A DNA stretch of 64,000 bases from Acanthopleura granulata (lineage: Eukaryota > Mollusca > Polyplacophora > Chitonida > Chitonidae): assembly GCA_016165875.1 (NCBI GenBank), contig JABBOT010000080.1, positions 34,362,364-34,426,363 on the forward strand, written 5' to 3'. Positions 34,810-46,400 of the stretch are shown here, piece after piece (positions within the stretch are counted from its first letter, which is position 1; each line of letters begins with the position of its first letter). The notes below the pieces were generated by a model. The model was not told where the DNA came from. It searched no databases and saw only the letters and a list, made by a program, of their open reading frames with translations. The position numbers were made by a program, and so were the translations under genes.

Positions 34810-34855
34810 AGTAACGTCACAAATTTGGATATGACGTAAGCGGAAGTCTTTTGCG
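34810..34855 (+). promoter_or_regulatory. Possible promoter: CRE-like and ETS-like sites
   Basis: Within 45 bp are AACGTCAC, TATGACGTAAGCGGAAGT (a CRE/ATF-like site abutting an ETS core) and a GC-rich GGTGAGGCGGGAAAG (E2F-like). This grouping is common in promoters of widely expressed genes. A possible first coding exon with a good start context and donor lies at 35298-35334. No gene product is recognised. Confidence 0.3.
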
Positions 34856-36733
34856 TGGTGAGGCGGGAAAGAAAATATGTTAACCTAGATGTGAAAGATT
34901 GCTATACCTGTGGCGTAATGGCTCGGTGGAATTTCGCAGCTTTATATCATCTGTCATTTATCGATTTACCCTGTCTTGCGTTCGCGAGATTCTCGTGTAT
35001 TCTGAGCGTCCTACTAATGTATTTGTCGGATTGGACGTCTCCTACAAACACCAGAGCCTTCGTCATTTTCTTAACTTCTGTCAGCGCCAATCTAAACTTA
35101 GCGGACATCTTGTCCTCACTCCCTTAGTTTCCTGTCACGTGATAACGTCTAATAGAAACAGACTGTTCTCGTCCGATCGTCTCTTTCTGAGACGTTCCAG
35201 GGCGGATGGATGATGGGTCTGCTGGGATAAAAACCTTTAATTGCGATGTCCGCCCTATGTGTGAATAAAAATGCTACAAATTCGCCCTTAAATAAACATG
35301 CCTGAGACGCCGATAGCGGTAGGCGTTATCAGGCGTGAGTGAGTCGAGTTGACATACCACCAACGCCTAGTGCATTCCGCACAGATAACCGTCTCTTATC
35401 GCTTGTCTATTCTTGTATACCAGGGTGTGTTGTAAACACCATTCGCCTCTATCACGTTTTGCTCTCACAAATCTGCTTTCTTCGACACACTGGACACGCA
35501 AACGTGGTTTGGAAAAAAAAAATCGTCTGCTACTTCCTACAGCTGACCGGATGTTGTATGATGAAATAGGCCTACATGCAGCCATCGTCTTTAACTCCAA
35601 AAGAACGCGTTTGTAGATGGTTGCTGGAACAAATACACATTGACACATACAAATAATCCCTCCGCCTTTGTCTAAACATTAAAGCTGATAGACAATCTTG
35701 TCTGTTCTGATAGAGATGCGCTGGATGGTATGTGACGATCGTTCACACTGCATTCCTCCTCTATAAAACTCTGCCAACCTGCCCACAATCACGTTCGACT
35801 TCAACAACATAGGCTAGGTATGGAATCGAAGCCGAACTTTGCATTTGGCGCCGGGTCTTAATGCAGACATTCCCTAGAGAGCGTGTACACCCTACGCATC
35901 GTTTAGGACACCCGACATGAGAGACGGAAGGTAATTGTGTGGAGGCTCTCAAAGGGTGAAAAGGAACACGGCGGCCTCTGTTCGAGAAATGCTCTGTAAT
36001 TAACTGTTGTTCTAAGGTTTCGTCATAGGGTTACCTTACAAGTAAAACGCCTTTCTATGCCAAATATAGCCTCGCTGAGAGCACAGAAAGTTCTAACCTA
36101 GTTCGGATTTTTCAGGCGTTCACTGCCAAAACGCAAGTTTGTCAAGATTCGAATCTGCTTGTATACAGTTCTGTGAAGATTACTTGTATCATTATACAAT
36201 CCAATCTTCATTCCAAACATTGCAAAGTGTCATACGAGAGTCATTGGAATCGCGTTACACGGTGATAAGTGGAAGGCTTTACTGACACAGTGTCGCATAT
36301 AATGCAATAGAATAATACTTCACAATAAAAATTCGGAACTGCTTTCTGTTGTTGTTGTTGTCATTGTTATTATTGACTATAATTCTATTAAATATTAGAA
36401 AAGGTATGTAAGGCCTTCCTGAACAATCAAATAAGTTATAAAAGCAAAAGAGGTGTCAATTACCCAAGAATATAGCCACAAGACGCTTGAATGGGGAATT
36501 CAGTTTAGCAACGTGTAGTTTAAGGTAACATGTAAATAGCTGTGACTTGACATCGCACCTCATGAGCCAAGTTATGACATTATTAACAAACACTATATGT
36601 GAGCTAACTAGTGTCCTATTTTAGTGTCCTGTCACAGACATAATCGCCAGGTAATTTTGCAGTCTGTTTTCTGCTGGCAATACTATTTCGGTCTTATCCC
36701 GAGTTTGCAAGAAGCCGCAGTTTTGATGCTGAC
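34856..36733. other. Mostly unique sequence, no confirmed gene
   Basis: Somewhat higher GC than its surroundings between 34.85 and 36.0 kb. Open frames at 34855-35127 and 34899-35213 overlap in different frames and show no family features. (TTG)n at about 36350. Confidence 0.35.
35298..35334 (+). CDS. Possible first coding exon, unrecognised
   Basis: An ATG in the context AATAAACATGC opens MPETPIAVGVIR and meets a consensus donor (C|gtgagt) at 35335, phase 1. It lies about 450 bp after the CRE/ETS-like cluster. Twelve codons are too few to assign a family, and no second exon was found. Confidence 0.2.
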
Positions 36734-36843
36734 TTATCTATGCTGGATCGTTGGGCGGCTATGTCGCCCATTCCGGTCACAGTATCCCGTGACACCAAGG
36801 GACGAATAGCTCTTGATCCGTTCTTTTATCCTCAAAACCATTC
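36734..36843 (-). CDS. Possible terminal exon, unrecognised
   Basis: It follows a very good minus-strand acceptor (ttgttttttttctcag). One frame reads MVLRIKERIKSYSSLGVTGY, then CDRNGRHSRPTIQHR and TAA; a second frame is also open for about 20 codons, so the phase is uncertain. No upstream exon was identified. Confidence 0.2.
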
Positions 36844-36937
36844 CTGAGAAAAAAAACAAGATTGTCGATTTTAAACTATATCATGTTCGTACACTGTTTC
36901 AAAAGCCCTTGTTTTTACCGCACCGGCATGTCTACGC

Positions 36938-37075
36938 GGGTTTTACCACTAGGCCTGCAGTTGCTTTAGTGGTAAAACGCCCGTAATAGGAGAAACACGT
37001 GGTCTTTGTGGGTTCACATATTATTTCACACGATGATATTGCCGCCACCACTGACCCACGACGGTTATTTTACAG
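36938..37075 (+). mobile_element. Dispersed element, copy 2 (GTTTTACCACTA family)
   Basis: Carries GGGTTTTACCACTAGGCC, the complementary TTTAGTGGTAAAACGCCC, then GAGAAACACGTGG and TTCACATATTATTTCACACG, matching 25828-25975. The palindromic start is longer here. It directly precedes a family C copy. Confidence 0.65.
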
Positions 37076-37104
37076 TGAAAATGCCTGACGGCTTGTTGCG
37101 ATCT

Positions 37105-37312
37105 TCGATTTCGAAATCGACACTCGTATACCAGCTGTCAACAAAATTGGGCATTCCGAGCCAGTAATTGCAATACCACTTCCCAAAACGATAAATAACA
37201 CAAACCATGAAAGAACTAAGAAAGTAAATCTGCAGTTTTCAATGATGACGCAATGAATGTTCTATAGGCGGACGAATAAAATCAATATCAAAATCGGGTA
37301 CCATTTTGGCCT
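37105..37312 (+). repeat. Dispersed family C, copy 3
   Basis: Matches 32371-32640 and 62266-62515: CGAAATCGACACTCGTATAC, CAGCTGTCAACAAAATTGGG, CACTTCCCAAAACGATAAAT, GCAGTTTTCAATGATGACGC and TTCTATAGGCGGACGAATAA. Confidence 0.8.
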
Positions 37313-38587
37313 TTTACTCGTAATTTTGCGAAAATTTTATAACAATGTACGACCCAATCCTGAATTGAACTCCTAGTCTGCTATTATAAGAAATGGGTAC
37401 TTCACCAGCACAGAACTGTTCTCCTTGTTTGGCATTCATGGTAGAAGTAAAAGACGGGTGCGGTTCTGGGGTGAGGAAAGGGGGAGAGGTGTTGTTGTTG
37501 AGGAGAAAATCAAAGCATTAAGAGTGCTTTGAAAAACACTATACATTAACAGGGCCATCAAAAGTCGATGTAGGCGTTATAGTACGGGCGTATTGGGGGC
37601 GTTAATCTTGAAAGACGACACGTTCACAAAAACAACGGTCCTTAATGACGAACTACGAGAAGGTATGATAACCGCACGATTTGATTTAAAACTGTGTCCA
37701 ACGTATCTGACCATCCTTTTTGAGACAATAAGCACTCAAGCTTGAGAGTAAGACTCCTGTGGTCGTCGATCATCCACTGTAACCTAGTGCCACTAGGGGT
37801 TGGGCTTTTGTTTCTCCACGGTCACCTGCGCTTCGAGGGCTCGGCTCGAGTATCAAGATGAGATGGGGGTTGGGGGTTGCCGGCGGTTGTCATATCCTGT
37901 CACTCATACGATGACAGTCAGGTGTCTAACGGCTGTTTTCGCGAAGAGATTTGCAACTGCTGGAGTGGAAAATCCAGAATTTTCCTTTCTTGAACGAATT
38001 TCGACATTGACACGTTTACAACATTTATTAAGGTACCAGAATACATTTGGTGTTATTCAATCGGCTGAAGGGTTGATTTCGCGGCAGCCGATCGGCACAC
38101 AACCAGTGAGGTCACAAGTTAGAGTTCAGTTCGCAAGATTACTTTCCAAAAGAACGCTCAACAGAAATCCCCAACCAAAGAAAGAAAGTATATAAAGTAA
38201 GGAACCAGGACATGCAGAGTCATGTACAGGGAAGCAATCAAGAGTTTTCAATGATGCGTGAACGTCGCAAAGAATATTCCAGGCGCTGACTTCAGTAATT
38301 CAGTTTCTTTGATTGGAACTGTTCAACGTGGCGATTTTACTGAACATGGTCCATATATAGCCTCTGCATTGGACTTATCATCAGACTAGGTACAGAACTG
38401 TGGGAACAAATGTCAACTATTCCGTGTACAGGTGTTGTAGGGTAAAGATAGATGGAGATTTTTATCTTTGCACTTGACATCAGAGCTCATCATACACCAA
38501 AAACATGATTTAAAGTTTGACAGTGTGCTCCGACATCAACATACTGACCATTTCTCCTCAAATACGATATCGAACTAATTTTAAAGG

Positions 38588-38589
<2 letters not shown>
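37313..38589. other. Gene-free, no supported exon
   Basis: The frame at 37800-38195 (131 codons) has no family features or good splice sites. A short stretch at about 38233-38285 (AAGAGTTTTCAATGATGCGT) resembles the 3' part of family C. Confidence 0.35.

Positions 38590-38623
<34 letters not shown>
38590..38623. repeat. (TA)n microsatellite
   Basis: About 16 uninterrupted TA dinucleotides. Confidence 0.97.
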
Positions 38624-38625
<2 letters not shown>

Positions 38626-38894
38626 CTTCTGTACAGTTTTTTCTATGAAAATGTTCTTTATTTCTATCCAGATATCCATTTGAGTCCGAAAGCAATGTAT
38701 AATAATAAGCTTTAATTTGTGAGTGACCGATATTTCTGGCAGATGTTTTCAACATCGTTGTCAAGACAACGCGAAAACCTTCCCACTTTGATTCGAAAAC
38801 AGCTTAACGCTAGTCTGAGGTCAACTTTCCGCAAGTGTAACAAGTGGCAATTGCCAGCAGTGTGAACGACTCTTCAAAAATTGCGGTTATTGAA

Positions 38895-39110
38895 ACATAG
38901 GCAATCTTTGAAATCTGCACTATGAGGAATGTGACAGTTTTTGAAGGCTGTACTGTGAAGAGTGCGGAACTGGTTCTGAAATCTGCACTATGAGGAATTT
39001 GACAGTTGTTGAAAGCTGTACTGTGAAGATTGACAGTTGTACATGAAAAAAGAGACAGTGGGGATGTGATGAATGAGGTCCAAACACCACACTGTGAGGA
39101 GTATGCTTGT
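38895..39110 (+). repeat. Degenerate minisatellite
   Basis: Repeated blocks GAAATCTGCACTATGAGGAA, TGTGACAGTTTTTGAAGGC and TGTACTGTGAAGA alternate in a ~70-bp higher-order pattern. The minus frame at 38920-39243 arises from it. Confidence 0.6.
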
Positions 39111-39318
39111 TCGAAAATTTCACAGAAAAAAGGAAAAAAGTAATAAATCGACTGTGGCAGTTCACAATCAGTCTATAATAAAACTGTACACTCTGAAAGT
39201 GCTCTATGACCTTGAAAACATCTCGTGCTGTTAGTGACGACATAAAAGATTGCTTCTTGATCTAACGATAAGAAAGGACACCTGTGATGACCATTGTCAT
39301 CTCCCCTTCTCCTTGCAG

Positions 39319-39395
39319 ATTTACAACATGACAACCAACACGCGAAACAGGATTGTTAAAAAGAGGACAAGGATGTGGTGTCATTGTGGTCGTCC
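39319..39395 (+). CDS. Cysteine-rich peptide gene, penultimate exon
   Basis: The exon follows a very strong acceptor (ctccccttctccttgcag) and ends at a donor (CC|gtgcgt) in phase 2. It encodes IYNMTTNTRN, then a basic run ending VKKRTR, then MWCHCGR. The KKR run is a plausible prohormone-convertase site separating a propeptide from a cysteine-rich mature part. An alternative donor four bases later (gtaagc) would throw the next exon into an early stop, so gtgcgt is preferred. No signal-peptide exon was identified upstream. I recognise no family; secretion is inferred from the cysteine content and basic site. Confidence 0.45.
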
Positions 39396-39481
39396 GTGCG
39401 TAAGCAACTAACCCTATTCCACGTAACCACAAGACTGCGCTGACTAATCGCCTTAGATGAGAATCCGTGTCAATACAAAAT

Positions 39482-39527
39482 TAAAAAAAAAACGAAAAAA
39501 AAAACAAACAAACAAAAAAAAAAACAT
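39482..39527. repeat. A-rich low-complexity run (intron of the cysteine-rich gene)
   Basis: Nearly pure A interrupted by C and G; lies in the 497-bp intron between the two cysteine-rich exons. Confidence 0.85.
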
Positions 39528-39892
39528 TGTATGTGACACGGTTTGTTGTCATATTGCTCGATTTAAGCTGTTGTCGTTAGAATAGGTCCGGTTATGAATG
39601 AAGCAAAGTCTGGTCAAATGACACGGTTCCTACAGGAAGGGTGCATGCAGTGTGAGAACCTATCTGTCTGTCTAACGTCACAATGTGACTTCTGATTCCG
39701 GAGGTAACGCCTATACACAGTATACAGACATTACCCTCCCAGTAATGATTGTTTGCTCACCGTCGACTTTCCGTCTGCTTTCAGAGTGCATGCAACCTCA
39801 CGCAAAGTCGAATGAACAAGGCACCTTTATATGCGTTAATAAATTCTTGTGAGTGTATGTTTCTCAAACAATAGCTGTCTGTTTTTTTCCAG

Positions 39893-39974
39893 GTGCAAGT
39901 GCACGTGTGCAAAAATCCATGACTGTCGGTGCTTTTGCCACTATACGTTGGAGGGCATGATTCAAAAGTGCTGA
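39893..39974 (+). CDS. Cysteine-rich peptide gene, last exon
   Basis: After the acceptor (gtctgtttttttccag) the first base completes the codon split by the previous exon. The frame then encodes 26 residues and a TGA. Eight of the first-exon-plus-second-exon cysteines fall in C-x-C pairs: one pair at the end of the previous exon, then C-x-C-x-C, five residues, C-x-C-x-C, and a single cysteine as the last residue. Chance occurrence of so many cysteines in a splice-consistent frame is unlikely. The pattern could suit a disulfide-rich secreted peptide (hormone-, defence- or venom-like) or a metal-binding peptide with metallothionein-like C-x-C motifs; nothing in the sequence decides. The downstream AATAAA is not obvious. 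Confidence 0.5.
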
Positions 39975-41039
39975 TTTGAACTCATACTATAACTTCGAGG
40001 ATTTTACATACTAAATATATATATAAGAATTGGTAAGAACGGTTCTGAAAAGGTCATTTATTGAAATTCCCAAACAGAATTCACCCGCATGATCTTTAGA
40101 AGACTAAAAGATCTCGAAAACTGACAGTCACGCAGAATTTAGATCCAAATTGAAGGCTAGGACCCGGATACAAACATAGAACCTTACAAGTCCACCGAGT
40201 CTTCAACTTTCTCCCAAACTCCATCGTAATATGTCAAATAGTTTCCGTAAATTATGCCATTTTAGGAGTGATGGGGAGGCTAATTTGTAATAGCCTTTAT
40301 CCATTACCCCACCTAATTGCTTCCATTACCAAAATGACGAAATTTTCTGAGAACGGTTGGTTGGGTTTTATGTTCTAAAACAAGCGTAGGCTTTTTCTTT
40401 GTTCCTGAAATCAAACTGAATGTTGACAGAGCGGTAAACGGTAGCAAAGTAGTTTGACTTCCACTAAAGCGGGAAAGGAGAATGTCCATAAAGACGAATG
40501 TAAATATTTATCAGTGCGTAGATGAAAACCAGCCGGAGACCGTTGGCATTCAATTGCGGTAAGCTACGTATCTTGGTCCATTGTCTGAGAAGGCCAGTGT
40601 TTCTGCCCACACTGTCAATGACGTCACGGTTTCGTGCAGACCTCGAATATTACAGATGATATCGTAGTGTGGTTGCATCCGGCTAGAAGTGAATTGATTT
40701 TGGAAACACATCAGGTAGTGCGATAATGTTTTTCAACTATGCATATAGTTAATGGGGGCCAACTGAACAAAGTGGGGGCAATAATAGATGCCATATCTTA
40801 CAATATGCCATCAGTATAAATAGACGCCTTCGATTGATCCTTGGGAAAATCCTGTAAGCGTCTGGAATTTCGTTACGAGAAGGACGATTAGCGGAGAGAG
40901 GTTATTGAGCTCCCTGCCTGTTGAAAGAAGAAGCATAAGATATTAAAAATTCTGACTCACGAACGTGAAAGTGGGTGGGTGATCCCCAAACGACAAGCCA
41001 ACCCCAACCGACTAGGTGACGTCGTGTCCTAGATATTTG
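39975..41039. other. Gene-free, nothing recognised
   Basis: Presumed 3' flank of the cysteine-rich gene. A TATAAATAG motif at about 40816 is isolated. No repeats recognised. Confidence 0.35.
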
Positions 41040-41740
41040 CAAGTGGATAGCCCATGGGTAATTTGAGATGATTCTCGGGAGTCAGTCGAAATGGGTGCCC
41101 GTGGGTCCGTCTAGATGGGTACCCCGTGAGCCAAGCGAATTGGGTTATCCTTGAGTCAGTAGAGATGAATTTCGGAGGCATTCGACGTGGGTTTCCACTG
41201 GGTCAGTCGCAATGAGTGCTTCGTGGGTCAGTCGAGATGGGTGGGTGCCTAGTGGGCCAAGTCGTATGAATGTCCCGTAGGTAAGTCGAGATGGATTCAC
41301 TGTTGGTCAGTCGAGATTGGCAGGGCGCCTCATGGGTCAGCTGGTAGGTATGTGCTATGGATCAGTCGATATGGGTGCTTCCTGGGTCAATCGAGATGAG
41401 TTTCCAGCGCATGGGTGAGTCGAGGTGGGTGCCAAGTGGGTGAGTCGAGATGGGTGCCCCGTGGACGACTAAGTAGGTGCCCGTAGGGTCAGTCGAGGTG
41501 GGTTCCCAGTCGATGATTCGACACTGGAGCCCCGTGGGTCAATTAAGATGGTGCCTCCTGCGTGAATCGAACTGAGTGCCTCGTGGATAAAGCCAGGTAA
41601 ATGCCGCCCAAGCCAGTGCTGCTAGATTTCACGTGGGTCGAGATGACCTTTAAGTGTGAGTGTGGTAAAGAAGTGTCCAGATGACAGGCGTTTATTACGT
41701 GGGTGAGTCCAAATGGTCCCCCACGCGAGGGACACAAAAT
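41040..41740 (+). repeat. ~24-bp GT-rich minisatellite
   Basis: Some 28 degenerate copies of a unit near GTGGGTCAGTCGAGATGGGT plus GCCCC. G-rich on the + strand; unit length drifts between 22 and 26 bp. Copies decay toward the right. Confidence 0.8.
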
Positions 41741-42650
41741 GGCCAGACCACATGGGTATAACATTAACTGGGGTAACTCGATGCCTTGATGATGGATGCA
41801 CGTAAATCATTGTAATGGTCCATACCAATCTGTCGTATATTATTTTACAGAGTAGCCCATTATACCTGAACTCTAATAGAGCTTCCGTGTAGGGCAGAAA
41901 TCAATAGGTTTAGCTAGCCATAACATGACCGTTTCCCTTGGCCAGAGCTGTCCATTTCCCCCCCGAACAACACCACTATCAATGAAATTCGACTGCCATA
42001 ATGTATTAAGTGAAAAACATCGTCAACCATAACTCAAAAGAAAAAATACAAAACGAACACCATAGGATTGTAGGAAATCATCATAAAAGAGGCGCGAAAT
42101 AAATACCAGAATGCTCATGCTCGCTCACACAAAATGTCCGACCTGCTCTGAATAAGTAGGCCTTACTGGGAATTTGTATCTGATAGACGGTTTTGCAATT
42201 TTGTACTTAATGAGCACAAAATTTCATACGAAAAATGAAAAAACCACACAGATTAATGGGAAAATGAAGATAAAGCAAACAGAGCAGCAGATGGTTCAAT
42301 ATGCTATGCGGGTGGCCACTTTCACAAAAATTCTTAAACGCTTTTTCTCGTAACTGTTTTGAGAATTGATATTACTTGACAAGGCCATTTGAAGGTCTAA
42401 CACTGAAGCTAAACTTTGGATTGGAGCCCAAGTTTATTATTTCAAACCTTTTACCGAGATTGTTTTGAACTCAATCACCTGTTGAACGATTATATTTGTT
42501 AGCCGTATAGTGTGCAGAGATTTGATGCGACACACTCAAGATCCTCCGCTGCATGAAAGACTGGTCAACAAATACAGCCTACATCCTAGCCGTGACTTCA
42601 GCGGAAGTGAATGTCTAGGCTGATGTATAGTTAAACTTACTTACTTCTCT
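41741..42650. other. Gene-free, nothing recognised
   Basis: AT-rich unique DNA without coding signals. Confidence 0.4.
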
Positions 42651-42868
42651 GATTGGTGGTAAACGCTCTGCTTATGAGTATTTCACTAACATGACGGCGG
42701 TAAGGTTCGAAGGTGACAAACAAGCGGCAGAAAACAGGTTAACTCGCCGTAGGATTGTCAGCAGAACTTCTTGACAGCTGAGACAGCGAAAGCCCGATTC
42801 GAGCCCAGGACATCTCTGGTTAAGGGTTAATCGTATTCCGGGGGAATTCATTACACAACTCGACAACC
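42651..42868 (-). mobile_element. Degraded tRNA-derived SINE
   Basis: Recognisable GATTGGTGGTAAACGCTCTG, TATTTCACTAACATGACGGC and a B-box-like GATTCGAGCCCAGG (plus strand view). Internal parts are rearranged; an old copy. Confidence 0.55.
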
Positions 42869-43281
42869 AAAAGGTGCAGTATAAAGCTGACATCGCGTGA
42901 CTATTAACAGGCTGCATATTGCTTTCATGTCTTTATTCTTATAAGTTTACCTCTCCCTTAATCCCTCCCAGTAATCCATGACTATGAGTCGTTCCGCGGA
43001 GGTTTGGAAAGAAAAGACTTGGATTAAAGTGAAAGATATCTATTGCCCCAAATTATTCAGGGTATATTATAAAACTGAAACAGCACCCATTTAGTTTATT
43101 GATGTTGAAAACTTTAAAATAATTTTACGGAGAAGGGAACTAAGAAAGAATTTAAAGACAACCACATAATTTTGTTGACATGTCATATGCTGATTCTCAC
43201 TGCCAATACCCCTTTCTGATGATTGAAATCGAGGAAAAATGTGATTTTATATAAACTGTTGTTTGGGTATAGTCGCCTTAC

Positions 43282-43413
43282 CTCGCATCTTTTGACCAGG
43301 TGCCTTGACTGTACCTGTACTAGCCAGACTAGCGCCACATCAAGCAGGTAAACCAGTCTGCTCCCCAGATTAACCATCACGACACAGAGGATAGAACTTC
43401 GATTACTTTCCAC
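43282..43413 (-). CDS. Possible first exon with signal peptide
   Basis: A 44-codon frame starts MESNRSSILCVVMVNLGSRL and continues VYLLDVALVWLVQVQSRHLV, KRCE, ending exactly at a good donor (GAG|gtaagg) in phase 0. The hydrophobic run followed by small or polar residues and KRC looks like a signal peptide or signal anchor. No following exon could be joined with confidence. Candidates at lower coordinates on this strand include the LG-domain gene, 14 kb away, but no intermediate exon supports that. Confidence 0.3.
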
Positions 43414-46400
43414 TCAAATAATTCAAAACTGCCGAGGGAAACCGAATCGTCCAGAGTCCCGTCCCAGAAAATCGACAGGGGGCTTTGGCCCACACATAAA
43501 GGTGACTAGCTCCCAATACAGAGTTCTCGGGACAAGGGAATAATCCAGAATGGAAAGAAGAACAAGGTTTTTGTGCGGCAGATTTGTATTGTGTACGTGC
43601 AGCGGTCAGGACAGGCGCCTCACAACATGTCGTAGAAATCCGTCTTCAGTTCGGACTATTTATACCTCAGTGCGGGGGCAATGTCAGTTTGCGTAATGGT
43701 TTGGGGGTTGAGGGGTTGCTCTCATCAGCCTCTATACTCCACATCACCCAATATTTCTATATCTTAATGGTATAAATTGATGCACTTAGGCCACTGTGAG
43801 TCAGCTGTAAGGGGGCAGTCCTATGCCCACTTTACAACTCCCATTTCTCCCTATTTGGTTAGCCTTATTTACATATACATCGTGTACTCTAAAGGTGCTG
43901 TTATTTGCCCGGTATAGGTGGGGGTGGGGGGAGAATCAAATCCGCGTCCTGTCGGACTTAGCCATACCCCAATCACCGACAGCCCAGCAGTAAGACGGTT
44001 TTCCGACACACGCGGCAAATCACAACACCACTGACCGATTTTCTCCAAGCGCTGCCGACAGGCCGGGCCCCGCAGACCTGCAGGTAACGCGCGGGCCTGC
44101 ACATGAAGGGACCGAGTGGAGCGGACCCACCAGCTGACAGAACCACCAGACATGACACAGACACGACAACCTCAAGCAACACTGGACGTAATTAGTTCGA
44201 TTTAACAGTCAAGTAAGCGCACTGAATCAAACTGCACTCAGATGATAGGGTTAAACAAGTGATATATAGTCGATGTGTGGAACACACCTGGGTTAGTTCA
44301 CGCACCAAATGATATGGAGTATACAACTTATAGCCCCGATTTACTAACGTTAGACTGGATGACGTACGTCTTAATGAAAAACCTTCCCCTCTCCACACAC
44401 ATCAAAAAAAAAAAATGAAGAAGTAAATGGCACAGGCGCGCAAAAGTATATACAAAACGCTGGGACTGGCAGTTATTACCTACATTGTGCTGCTTCTTTC
44501 GAGGTATGAGTCACCTGTCTATAGGTGGTTCAGGTGAAATCCCTATAAAGGTAAGACGACGAGATGTGTACACACACAGTTTTCAGCGTGTTATATAGAA
44601 GGGCACATACACACCTTTCATATACCAGTCTGAGCATTTGCATGTATAACGCTATAACGTTCTGAAGACGGAATATCAGTTACCAGATGTCTTTGCAACG
44701 TACGTTCAGACGGCTTTAATATGATATCAGTATGATGCTATCTGCTTCGTTGACAAAACGAATACAGTATTATGTATATATGTTTCATTTTAGCACATTA
44801 ATTATTCTTACCATGCGCTCCCACTCTAGCAGTCTTTTATGTCAACCAACTCACCGACTTCTATATGAATTTGTGTAACAAAGATCGCCGCACTTTTAAT
44901 AATGTATCTGGGAACGGTAATATCCGTATCAGTCCGAAATCTAAAATCGTAACAGATTTATCATCACGCTGTCCGCATGCGCCTATATATAGCTACTCAT
45001 AATAGAGACTGCAAAATCCAAATTCATTCAAAGTTAGCGTATAGCCACTTTGAAAATCTAGACCAGTTATTATTCACGTTTGTAGAAACATTATCCACAT
45101 TTATATGGGACAAGGACAACTTGTCTAAAACGTGTCTGGTGCACAGTAGTAAAATCATTTTTCAGTTTGTCCTATCGCTGACCAAGATTATGGTAACTTT
45201 ACGCCCCCGCCCCCCCCCCACATCCTTGATTTGTTTTTCTCTCGAATGTCGCAATTGTTCATTTATGTGCGTGTCCTTTCAGTGTAACCGAGACGTGTAG
45301 TATAAAAAGTCATCTAGGACTGCGTAGGCCGGATTGCGGGAAAATACTCATGCACGAGAATGAAACGGGCAACTTCTGATACAAGTGGGTAATACGGGAG
45401 TTTCGAGTTCGAGCTCTTTTGTCGTAGAAGGTAATAAGAGTTCAACTGTGTCATGTGACTTGCCAAAAATGTCAGGCAATTTTGTTGATTTTAATTTACC
45501 GACCAACTGTCTTGCCGGGTTAGGGAGATACAAATGACCTCTTCCTAAATCAGAAATAGCTGATTAACATTTTTGACAGGTCAAATGATATAGTCGCGCC
45601 TTTCTTAACTTTAGCGATGAAAGAGTTCGATCTCGAAACTTCCCTGTTGACATGAGAGGTGATAATATGTGACAACATGTTATTGTTACAAATATTACTG
45701 TGATTATAAAGGCTCACCCGCGGTTACTTATGAGCCCGTTTGTTTATATTTGTGTTATATTTCAGTCCGGTATAAACTCATATAAATCTATGCTGCGAGT
45801 TGCATCAGTGTACACTTGGTCCAGCCCAATCCTGTATCGCCTTAAGCGGTCCCCATGCAGAGTTTCACTTTTTACCATTGTATTCTGAAGTTTGTGTGTT
45901 CTTCTAGACTTCAGGAACAAAACTTGTTTTATTTAAAGATACACAGAACAATGGAAATATTTAAAAAAGGTAGACCTTCGTCTCTGACATATGCTAAAAT
46001 TTGTAAACTTTTTTTTTTAATCGACGTGATAATGGTATAAATCTGAAACGTTATCTCCGCGAACCCTTCAAGTGCCCCAACAGGCTGCCAGTGACAATGT
46101 GATGTGTGTTTTTCACTTGGCTGTCATAATAGGTTTGCCAGGTTTCTGCCACACTGTAAACACATCTCAACCTGTCTCCTTGATAATATCACCAAACGTC
46201 CCACAAACTACCTTTGTTCACTTCAGCCCAGCTCTATTGTTGCACTATGAATTAGTCTTTTCTGCAATTCTTATTTGCGTGCTGTTTTTCTGTGCTCCTT
46301 TAGCCTGTCCTCTTTCCCATTCACTCGCACCTCTTCGCCACGACCCCTTTTCATTCATCATTTTACTTCATTCATGGAGGCAACCTGGATTTGCACACGC

